Shown here: positions 5,683 to 10,644 of the stretch, piece after piece | Position numbering within the stretch: position 1 is the first letter of the stretch | Layout of the letters: every line of letters begins with the position of its first letter | Assembly (NCBI GenBank): GCA_001464255.1 | Contig: LNFD01000289.1 | Location: 1-11,453, forward strand | Source of the DNA: Actinomycetales bacterium Ga0077552 | Lineage (GTDB): Bacteria; Actinomycetota; Actinomycetes; Actinomycetales; Microbacteriaceae | Direction of reading: 5' to 3' | DNA: 11,453 nucleotides | Position numbers and translations under genes: made by a program | The notes under the pieces: generated by a model | The model's database searches: none | What the model was told of the DNA's origin: nothing | What the model saw: the letters and a program-made list of their open reading frames with translations, nothing else

Positions 5683-6348
5683 ATGCGCAAGACTTTCGCA
5701 TTCGCCGGCCTCGGCCTGGCTGCCGCACTCGTCCTGTCGGGCTGCTCGACCGCCGTCGAGGCGGAGGAGGCTCCCATGGAGGAGACCGCCGTCATCGACA
5801 CCGTCAACAGCGACGGCGCTGGCCTTCGCGCCGATCTCACTGCTCGGCTCGCCGACCACGTGTACCTCGCCGGTGCCGCGATCGACCAGGCGCTGCAGGA
5901 TGGCGGAGACCTCACCACCGCCAACGTGCAGGCCGCCGTCGCCGCTCTCGACGAGAACTCCGTCGAGGTCGCCGCGCTCGTCGGTTCGGCGTACCCCGAC
6001 GCGGAGCAGCCGTTCCTCGACTCGTGGCGCTCGCACATCCCGTTCTTCGTGAACTACACGCTCGGCAAGGCCACGGGCGACCAGGCCCTCGCCGACCAGG
6101 CGGTCGCCGACCTCGGCGCCTACGCGGTGTCGTTCGGTCAGCTGATCAACTCGGTCGTTCCCGAGCTGCCGGCCGAGGCCGTGCAGGCCGAGCTCGAGAT
6201 GCACGCCACGACGCTGCTCGCGGCGATCGACGCGAACATCGCGAACGACCCGGCGTACTTCGACCTCCTCAAGGAGGCCGCCAGCCACATGCCGATGACC
6301 GCGACCGCGCTCGCCGGCGGCATCGCGACCAACCTGGGCATCCAGTAG
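5683..6348 (+). CDS. Helical lipoprotein with paired histidines, function unknown
   Basis: The 221-residue product has a clear lipoprotein signal: MRK, a hydrophobic core and LSGC with C21 as the lipidated residue. An acidic linker (EAEEAPMEE) leads to an all-helical domain. Relatives in actinobacteria are, as I recall, often labelled copper amine oxidase, but none of that enzyme's features is present and the size is far too small. Histidines stand at similar places in two halves: H59 and H118, then H174 and H202. The sequences WRSHIPF (115-121) and AASHMPM (199-205) resemble each other, with methionines M173, M203 and M205 nearby. This could be a metal-binding bundle formed by internal duplication, which is inference. 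The start has a good ribosome site, AAGGGGA, 8 nt upstream. It is co-directional with the cupredoxin gene. Confidence 0.85.
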   Translation: MRKTFAFAGLGLAAALVLSGCSTAVEAEEAPMEETAVIDTVNSDGAGLRADLTARLADHVYLAGAAIDQALQDGGDLTTANVQAAVAALDENSVEVAALVGSAYPDAEQPFLDSWRSHIPFFVNYTLGKATGDQALADQAVADLGAYAVSFGQLINSVVPELPAEAVQAELEMHATTLLAAIDANIANDPAYFDLLKEAASHMPMTATALAGGIATNLGIQ

Positions 6349-6363
6349 TCGCAGCGCACCATT

Positions 6364-6394
6364 CAGCGCACCGCTCGATGAGCGGCCCGCGCTG
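6364..6394 (+). terminator. Hairpin 1 after the helical lipoprotein gene
   Basis: CCGCTC-GAT-GAGCGG (6371-6385) sits inside an outer CAGCGC/GCGCTG stem (6364-6369 with 6389-6394), giving 12 pairs around a small internal loop. It begins 16 nt after the stop codon and lacks a U-run. Confidence 0.45.
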
Positions 6395-6399
6395 ACCAC

Positions 6400-6440
6400 C
6401 GGCCGGTGGGGAGGGGACCCGAGCCCCGCCCCACCGGCCG
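6400..6440 (+). terminator. Hairpin 2, probable terminator of the lipoprotein unit
   Basis: CGGCCGGTGGGG (6400-6411) and CCCCACCGGCCG (6429-6440) form a perfect 12-bp stem. It continues after one A-G mismatch into GGGG/CCCC with a 7-nt loop. A moderately U-rich tail (TACTCGTCTT) follows. Together with the preceding hairpin it likely separates the lipoprotein unit from the membrane-protein gene at 6487. Confidence 0.6.
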
Positions 6441-6486
6441 TACTCGTCTTCCGACCCCCGCACCGCCTCCTGAAAGGGCCCGACCC

Positions 6487-6900
6487 ATGCGCGCACTCCG
6501 AATCGTCCTGCTGCTCGTGACCGCCGCCGCGCTCATCGTGAACGCGGTCATCCACCTCCGCCTCGCCGGTCCGTTCGACGCCATCACCGGCACGCTCGTG
6601 AGCCAGGGCATGCTCTTCCGCATCCAGGCCGCCGTGAACATCGCCGCCACCGCCCTGCTGCTCACCCGCCGGCGCTGGGCCGCCGTGCTCGCCGCGGTCG
6701 TCGCCGCGGGCGGCCTCGGCCTCGTCGTCGTCACGACGCTCGTGCCGCTCGACCTCACGACGATCGGCCTCCCCTTCCTCTTCGAGCCCGTCTGGTACGC
6801 CGACAAGGTCGTCTCGGCCCTCGCACAGGCCCTCGCGCTCGTCACGGCGCTCGCCGCCGCCCTGCTCGCCCGGCGACCCGCAGGGCCCGTTCAGCCGTAG
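6487..6900 (+). CDS. Four-helix integral membrane protein, unknown function
   Basis: I do not recognise a named family. The 137-residue product has four predicted membrane segments, near residues 4-23, 41-60, 65-87 and 106-128, with positive residues in the loops (RRR at 61-63, RR at 129-130). The first segment ends with VIHLRL, so H23 lies at the membrane edge. SQGMLFRIQAAVNIAATALLL (39-59) looks like the best conserved stretch. The ATG at 6487 has a good ribosome site, GAAAGGG, 8 nt upstream. It ends 18 nt before the ECF sigma factor gene, so it may share a transcript with that gene and its anti-sigma factor. A role in the same envelope response is an inference from position only. Confidence 0.78.
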   Translation: MRALRIVLLLVTAAALIVNAVIHLRLAGPFDAITGTLVSQGMLFRIQAAVNIAATALLLTRRRWAAVLAAVVAAGGLGLVVVTTLVPLDLTTIGLPFLFEPVWYADKVVSALAQALALVTALAAALLARRPAGPVQP

Positions 6901-6918
6901 ATCAGGCCGAGTCCTGCA

Positions 6919-7527
6919 ATGCTGGTACTCGTGCCCCCAGAAATCGCGCTCGACGACGTCGCCCCTGCCGCCGACGTCACGGTCGAGACCACGAACGCTC
7001 TGCTGCTGCGCGTCGCCACCGGCGACCAGCGCGCCTTCAGCGAGCTCTACGACCTCATCGCCCCGCGCATGCTGGGCCTCGTGCGCCACGTGCTGCGCGA
7101 CCACTCGCAGTCGGAGGAGGTGGTGCAGGAGGTTCTTCTCGAGGTGTGGCAAACCGCTCCCCGCTTCGATCCGAATAAGGGGAAAGCGGTGACCTGGATG
7201 CTGACAATGGCCCACCGGAGAGCGATCGACCGCGTACGCAGTGCGCAGTCGTCTCGTGACCGGGACACCAAGATCGGCATCCGCGATCTCGACCGGGAAT
7301 ACGACTCGGTCGCGGAGAGCGTGGAGATCCGCATCGAACACGATCGAGTGGAGAAGGCCTTGGGCCGATTGACCGAGCTGCAGAGACAAGCGGTGGAGCT
7401 CGCCTACTACGGCGGCTACAGCCACAGCGAGGTCTCCGAGATGCTCGGCGTCCCCATGGGCACCGTCAAGACTCGACTGCGCGACGGCATGATGCGGTTG
7501 CGCGAAGAACTGGGGGTGGCGTCATGA
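6919..7527 (+). CDS. sigK: ECF RNA polymerase sigma factor, SigK-like (ECF19)
   Basis: The 202-residue protein is an extracytoplasmic-function sigma factor that directs RNA polymerase to a stress regulon. Region 2 (about 36-108) contains RAFSELYDLIAPRMLGLV, EEVVQEVLLEVWQTAPRFDP and WMLTMAHRRAIDRVR. Region 4 (about 145-197) contains LTELQRQAVELAYYGGYSH and the DNA-binding helix-turn-helix EMLGVPMGTVKTRLRDGM. The blocks ending VWQTAPRFD, LTMAHRRAIDRVR and LAYYGGYSH match Mycobacterium tuberculosis SigK closely as I remember it. The start at ATG 6919 is a choice: no good ribosome site is seen, and GTG at 6931 is also possible. Base use is less GC-rich in 7140-7400 than in the neighbouring genes. 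Its stop overlaps the next start by ATGA. Confidence 0.92.
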   Translation: MLVLVPPEIALDDVAPAADVTVETTNALLLRVATGDQRAFSELYDLIAPRMLGLVRHVLRDHSQSEEVVQEVLLEVWQTAPRFDPNKGKAVTWMLTMAHRRAIDRVRSAQSSRDRDTKIGIRDLDREYDSVAESVEIRIEHDRVEKALGRLTELQRQAVELAYYGGYSHSEVSEMLGVPMGTVKTRLRDGMMRLREELGVAS

Positions 7528-8258
7528 GTCAGCACGACAGCGACGCGAACACGAACGACACGATGAACGACGACCCGATGACCGATGAGCGGTTTGCGGA
7601 CGTGCAGGCGGCCCTCGGGCTCGCCGTGCCGCCGGTGACGCCATCGGCCGGCCTGAAGGCCTCTGTCATGGAGGCGATCGCGCGCACGCCGCAGGTGGCA
7701 CCGCTCGCCGCGGTCACGCCGATCGCGACGGTCGCGCCGGTGGTGGCGGATGCCCCTGCCGAGGCTCCGCGCGGCTCGGCGGCTGCCCGCGCCGAGGCGC
7801 GCTGGTTCTCGCGACCCGCCATGCTCGTGACGGCGGCGGCCGCCGCGGTCGCCCTGTTCTTCGGGGGCGTCGCCGCCGCGGGCGTCATCGCTCCGGGTGC
7901 TCCGAGCAGCACCGACCAGCTCGCCGCGATCGTCGCGGCGCCGGATGTCTCGACGGTCGTCTCGCCCGTCGCGGGTGGGGCGACGGCGACACTCGTCTCG
8001 AGTGAGTCGGTCGGACTCTCGGCCATGGTCTTCGACGGCCTCGAGCCGTTGAGCGACGACGAGCGCTACGCGCTCTGGTACATCACCGACGGCGTGCCGA
8101 CTCCGGCCGGGCTGTTCGCGGTCGACGGTGACGGCGCGGTCGTGCAGGTGCTCGAGGGCGCCTTCCAGGCCGGCACGGTCGTCGGGGTGACGGTTGAGCC
8201 CGCGTCGGGCAGCCCGGCGCCCACGACCGACCCGATCGTGGCGATCGCGACGGCCTAG
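7524..8258 (+). CDS. rskA: Anti-sigma-K factor, RskA-like
   Basis: The 244-residue product should hold the sigma factor at the membrane and release it after regulated proteolysis. It has a cytosolic N-terminus, one membrane helix at about residues 99-123 and an extracytoplasmic RskA-type C-terminal domain from about 130. In that domain GLEPLSDDERYALWYITDGV (172-191) and PTPAGLFAVDGDG match the family pattern YxLWxI...G.F. The N-terminal part keeps a short helix pair (SDERFADVQ-like and LKASVMEAIARTP) that could bind the sigma factor. There is no HxxxCxxC zinc motif and no cysteine. A Pro/Ala/Val-rich linker spans about 57-88. The ATG overlaps the sigma factor stop (ATGA), the usual coupled arrangement. 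The inducing signal is unknown; the lipoproteins upstream are candidate partners. Confidence 0.88.
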   Translation: MSQHDSDANTNDTMNDDPMTDERFADVQAALGLAVPPVTPSAGLKASVMEAIARTPQVAPLAAVTPIATVAPVVADAPAEAPRGSAAARAEARWFSRPAMLVTAAAAAVALFFGGVAAAGVIAPGAPSSTDQLAAIVAAPDVSTVVSPVAGGATATLVSSESVGLSAMVFDGLEPLSDDERYALWYITDGVPTPAGLFAVDGDGAVVQVLEGAFQAGTVVGVTVEPASGSPAPTTDPIVAIATA

Positions 8259-8276
8259 CGCCGAGAGCAGTCGAGA

Positions 8277-8302
8277 GGGCACCGTGCGTGCACGGGGCCC
8301 TT
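8277..8302 (+). terminator. Terminator-like hairpin after the anti-sigma gene
   Basis: GGGC (8277-8280) pairs with GCCC (8297-8300), and inside it CCGTGC pairs with GCACGG around a minimal loop, with one A-G mismatch between. TTCGTCGT follows. It lies 18 nt after the rskA stop and probably ends the sigma/anti-sigma transcript. Confidence 0.55.
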
Positions 8303-8328
8303 CGTCGTGCCCGGCACCGCGCATCCTG

Positions 8329-8357
8329 TTGCATTATTACTATGTAGTAGTTATGCT
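8329..8357 (+). promoter_or_regulatory. Promoter with coaxial operator for the XRE gene
   Basis: TTGCAT (8329-8334) and TATGCT (8352-8357) are separated by exactly 17 nt, the best promoter match in the window, in an AT-rich island. The spacer holds the dyad TACTA-TG-TAGTA (8338-8349). GCAT (8331-8334) and ATGC (8353-8356) are symmetric about the same centre (8343.5), giving a 26-bp imperfect palindrome over both promoter boxes. The XRE protein encoded just downstream is the likely ligand. Transcription would begin at about 8364, the A of the start codon. Confidence 0.7.
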
Positions 8358-8363
8358 ACGAAC

Positions 8364-8624
8364 ATGGGACGAAAGCCGAAGTCGGAAGACCCCGTCTACA
8401 CCCGCATCGAAGAGCATCGGGTACGGGCCGGGCTGAGCCGGCAAGAACTCGCCGAAGCCGTCGGCGTGCACTACCAGACCGTCGGGTACCTCGAGCGGGG
8501 CGAGTACGCCCCGTCGCTCGCCCTCGCGCTGCGCATCGCGCGGCTCGTCGACGTGCCCGTCGAGCAGCTGTTCTCTCTCGCGCCGTTCGACGGCGCCGAC
8601 CCGACCGAGGAGGAAACCGCATGA
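8364..8624 (+). CDS. Small XRE-family (Cro/CI-type) transcriptional regulator
   Basis: The 86-residue protein is almost entirely one helix-turn-helix domain at about residues 14-70. The helix-turn-helix is LSRQELAEAVGVHYQTVGYLERGEYAPSLALA, followed by RIARLVDVPVEQLFSL, the standard end of this fold. A short acidic tail follows. This type of small regulator usually controls its own operon, and the palindrome across its promoter supports that. The ATG at 8364 lies 6 nt after TATGCT with no ribosome site, so the mRNA is probably leaderless. The stop overlaps the next start (ATGA), so the membrane protein is co-translated. It is not part of a recognisable toxin-antitoxin pair. The inducer is unknown. 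Confidence 0.9.
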   Translation: MGRKPKSEDPVYTRIEEHRVRAGLSRQELAEAVGVHYQTVGYLERGEYAPSLALALRIARLVDVPVEQLFSLAPFDGADPTEEETA

Positions 8625-9139
8625 CCGAGAAGAAGCTCTCCGCCCGCGAGCGCACCGAGCGGGCCGTGGCCGAGATGGCCGACACCGTGATGCGCGATAC
8701 GCGATGGGACGGGATGCGCACGCGCCGCGCCCGCCGCGGCATCGTCGTGGTCATGATCGCGCTGCTCATCGCGATGCCCGTCGCCTGGCTCACCCTGCCG
8801 GCTCTCGCGGCGCTCGGCGTGATCGGGCTCGCCGCGATCGCGTGGTGGGCGCTGCGCATGTCCGTGCGCGTCGTGGCCGACCTGCCCGACGAGTACCTCG
8901 ACGAGCGGCAGTCCCGCGTGCGCGACCGCGCCTATGTGGAGTCGTACCGCTGGTTCGCGGGCCTGACGCTGCTCGCCGCGACGATCGCCCTCATCGCCTT
9001 CGTCGTCGCCAGCGACGACGACCTCGTGACCATCGAGCTCAGTTGGGGCGCCGTGATGGCGATCTTCTGGGCCGTCGAGGGCCTCGCGCTCGCGCTGCCC
9101 TCGATCGTGCTCGCGCTGCGCGAGCCCGACCGCACCTAG
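8621..9139 (+). CDS. Four-helix membrane protein paired with the XRE regulator
   Basis: I do not recognise a named family. The 172-residue product has a charged cytosolic N-terminus (residues 1-39) and membrane segments near 40-59, 62-79, 111-130 and 141-166. Between the two helix pairs lies a strongly charged conserved-looking loop, LPDEYLDERQSRVRDRAYVE (88-107), which would face the cytoplasm. It overlaps the regulator gene by 4 nt and is therefore in the same operon. Small XRE regulators followed by such membrane proteins are common in actinobacteria and firmicutes, but the function is not known to me. It converges on arsC with only 12 nt between the two stops and no separate terminator. 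Confidence 0.8.
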   Translation: MTEKKLSARERTERAVAEMADTVMRDTRWDGMRTRRARRGIVVVMIALLIAMPVAWLTLPALAALGVIGLAAIAWWALRMSVRVVADLPDEYLDERQSRVRDRAYVESYRWFAGLTLLAATIALIAFVVASDDDLVTIELSWGAVMAIFWAVEGLALALPSIVLALREPDRT

Positions 9140-9151
9140 TGCGACCGCGCC

Positions 9152-9577
9152 CTATCGGGTCGGGGCGATCTCGGCGACGAGCGCCTCGACCCGGCCCTTG
9201 ATGTCGTCGCGGATCACGCGCACCGACTCGATGCCCTGACCGGCAGGGTCCTCGAGCTCCCAGTCTTCATAGCGCTTGCCCGGGAAGATTGGGCACGCGT
9301 CGCCGCAGCCCATGGTGATGACGACATCGGAGTCGACGACCGACTGCACGGTGAGGATCTTCGGCACGTTGTTCGCGATGTCGATGCCCTCCTCGGCCAT
9401 GGCCTCGATCGCGACGGGGTTGATCTGGTCCTTCGGCTCCGAGCCGGCGGAGAGCACGGTGACGCGGTCGCCCGCGAGGTGCTGCAGGTAGCCCGCGGCC
9501 ATCTGCGAGCGGCCTGCGTTGTGCACGCACACGAAGAGCACGGTGGGCTTGGGGGTGGTGTCGACTGACTTCTTCAT
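9152..9577 (-). CDS. arsC: Arsenate reductase, low-molecular-weight phosphatase type
   Basis: The enzyme reduces arsenate to arsenite in the cytoplasm. The 141-residue product is the usual length for the phosphatase-type ArsC. The P-loop CX5R is VCVHNAGRSQMA, with C17 as nucleophile and R23. The second conserved block MGCGDACPIFPGKRYEDW gives C91 and C95, the likely thiol relay. The acid loop is EDPAGQ with D110. Whether thioredoxin or mycothiol/mycoredoxin regenerates it cannot be decided from sequence. The start at ATG 9577 was chosen because TATACT stands 6 nt upstream; an in-frame ATG at 9598 would extend it through its own promoter. It is separated by 73 nt from the ArsR-ArsC fusion gene upstream and has its own operator, so it can be transcribed alone. 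Confidence 0.93.
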   Translation of the reverse strand: MKKSVDTTPKPTVLFVCVHNAGRSQMAAGYLQHLAGDRVTVLSAGSEPKDQINPVAIEAMAEEGIDIANNVPKILTVQSVVDSDVVITMGCGDACPIFPGKRYEDWELEDPAGQGIESVRVIRDDIKGRVEALVAEIAPTR

Positions 9578-9583
9578 GCTGAA

Positions 9584-9602
9584 AGTATAGACACACATCT
9601 AT
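9584..9602 (-). promoter_or_regulatory. arsC promoter with ArsR-type operator
   Basis: On the minus strand the -10 box TATACT (9589-9584) lies 6 nt before the ATG. A TTGCCT hexamer (9614-9609) is a possible -35 at 19 nt. The perfect inverted repeat ATAGA-N6-TCTAT (9587-9602) overlaps the -10 box and the spacer. The same core occurs at the start of the ArsR-ArsC gene, so that protein is the probable repressor. Confidence 0.7.
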
Positions 9603-9650
9603 GAGTTGAGGCAAGCGGATGCCCACCGGCCGCCGCACGCCCCCGCGGGT

Positions 9651-10553
9651 TCAGGCGGCGAGCTCGTCGAGCAGCCCGCGCACGCGCGCGTCGATGTCGT
9701 CGCGGATCTCGCGAACGCGGTCGAGGGGTTGCCCGGCCGGGTCGGCAACCGCCCAGTCGAGGTAGCGCCGGCCGGGGAAGACGGGGCAGGCGTCGCCGCA
9801 CCCCATCGTCACGACCACGTCGGCGGCCCGCACGACGTCGTCGGTGAGCGGCTTCGGGAACTCGCCGCCGAGCGGCACACCGATCTCGTCGAGGGCCGTG
9901 ACGACCGCGGGGCGGATGGCATCGATCGGCGCCGAGCCCGCGGTGCGCACGCGCACGCGCTCGCCGCCGAGGTGGCGCATGATCGCGGCCGCGAGCTGCG
10001 AGCGCCCCGCGTTCTGCACGCAGACGAAGAGCACCTCGAGCGGCGCTCCGGGCGGTCGCTCGCCCTCGAGCTCGGTCGACTGCTGGGCGCTCAGGCGCTC
10101 GGCCGCGAACTGGGCCGTCGCCGAGGGCAGGGCCCGGCCGGCGCCGTCGCGCGCGCGCAGCAGGTCGTAGCTGTCGAGCACGACGCGCTGCACGGTCTCG
10201 CGCGAGAAGGTGCCCGTGAAGCGCGTGCCGAGGTCGTCGATGATGCGGCCCAGCAGCTCGGTGCCGATCGTCTCGTCGCCCGTGGGCGGCGACCACTCCT
10301 CGAGCCGCGCCGCGACCGTCTCGGGCAGCGAGTACCAGACCTCGCGACCGCGGGGTTCGCGCTCGACGAGCCCGGCCTCGTGCAGCACGCGCAGGTGGTG
10401 CGAGACGGTGGGCTGCCGCAGCGCGAGCGCCTCGGTCAGTCGCCCCACGGTGAGGGCGTGGTCGTCGGCCTCGAGCAGCAGGCGCGCGATCGCGCCCCGG
10501 GTGGCGTCGCCGAGGGCGGCGAGCTCGGGGGCCACCGTGCCGCGCGGTCTCAT
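9651..10553 (-). CDS. ArsR-family repressor fused to arsenate reductase (ArsR-ArsC)
   Basis: The 300-residue protein joins three parts. Residues 1-88 are an ArsR winged helix-turn-helix, with DATRGAIARLLL, LALRQPTVSHHLRVLHEAGLV and the wing REPRGREVWYSL. Residues about 95-160 form a helical segment (FTGTFSRETVQRVVLDSYDLL, LPSATAQFAAERL) like the three-helix N-terminal domain of some actinobacterial ArsC enzymes. Residues 172-300 are phosphatase-type ArsC with the P-loop VCVQNAGRSQLA (C178, R184), MGCGDACPVFPGRRY (C252, C256) and D271. The ArsR part and the helical part contain no cysteine. The protein should both repress the ars genes and reduce arsenate. The ATG at 10553 is the first codon after the family-typical start and lies within the operator. 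A longer frame upstream has no supporting homology and would overlap the channel gene. Confidence 0.92.
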   Translation of the reverse strand: MRPRGTVAPELAALGDATRGAIARLLLEADDHALTVGRLTEALALRQPTVSHHLRVLHEAGLVEREPRGREVWYSLPETVAARLEEWSPPTGDETIGTELLGRIIDDLGTRFTGTFSRETVQRVVLDSYDLLRARDGAGRALPSATAQFAAERLSAQQSTELEGERPPGAPLEVLFVCVQNAGRSQLAAAIMRHLGGERVRVRTAGSAPIDAIRPAVVTALDEIGVPLGGEFPKPLTDDVVRAADVVVTMGCGDACPVFPGRRYLDWAVADPAGQPLDRVREIRDDIDARVRGLLDELAA

Positions 10554-10568
10554 AGACCCGAGTCTATG
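10551..10568. promoter_or_regulatory. ArsR-type operator between arsR-arsC and the channel gene
   Basis: CATAGAC-CCGA-GTCTATG is a perfect 7-4-7 inverted repeat with the core ATAGA-N6-TCTAT shared with the arsC promoter. It covers the fusion gene's start codon and its -10 box (TAGACT on the minus strand, 10566-10561, 7 nt before the ATG). It also lies just upstream of the divergent channel promoter, so one bound dimer could shut off both directions. Confidence 0.8.
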
Positions 10569-10576
10569 CGATGACG

Positions 10577-10582
10577 TAGGGT
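10577..10582 (+). promoter_or_regulatory. Possible -10 box for the channel gene
   Basis: TAGGGT is followed by 6 nt and then GTG at 10589, the same spacing as at the other leaderless starts in the window. That GTG frame runs out of register with the channel (see the 7-bp repeat). No good -35 hexamer is visible. Confidence 0.35.
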
Positions 10583-10606
10583 GTGGCCGTGACCGACGCC
10601 CGCCCC

Positions 10607-10627
10607 GCCGCCCGCCGCCCGCCGCCC
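10607..10627 (+). repeat. Three tandem copies of the 7-mer GCCGCCC
   Basis: The unit is perfectly repeated at 10607-10613, 10614-10620 and 10621-10627 and begins a fourth time (GC). It lies between the leaderless GTG at 10589 and the channel frame. Because 7 is not a multiple of 3, each copy gained or lost shifts the reading frame. One extra copy, or two fewer, would join the GTG to the channel in frame. Confidence 0.75.
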
Positions 10628-10644
10628 GCTCCCTCCCGATCCGG

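Noticed and set aside
5485..7425. Minus-strand frame of 646 codons opposite the lipoproteins and sigma factor
   Set aside because: It is antisense to four well-supported genes, has low-complexity Gly/Glu/Arg/His composition and no recognisable domain.
8364..9139. XRE gene plus membrane protein as a toxin-antitoxin system
   Set aside because: The second protein is a 172-residue four-helix membrane protein without toxin-family features, and the regulator comes first with a simple autoregulation layout.
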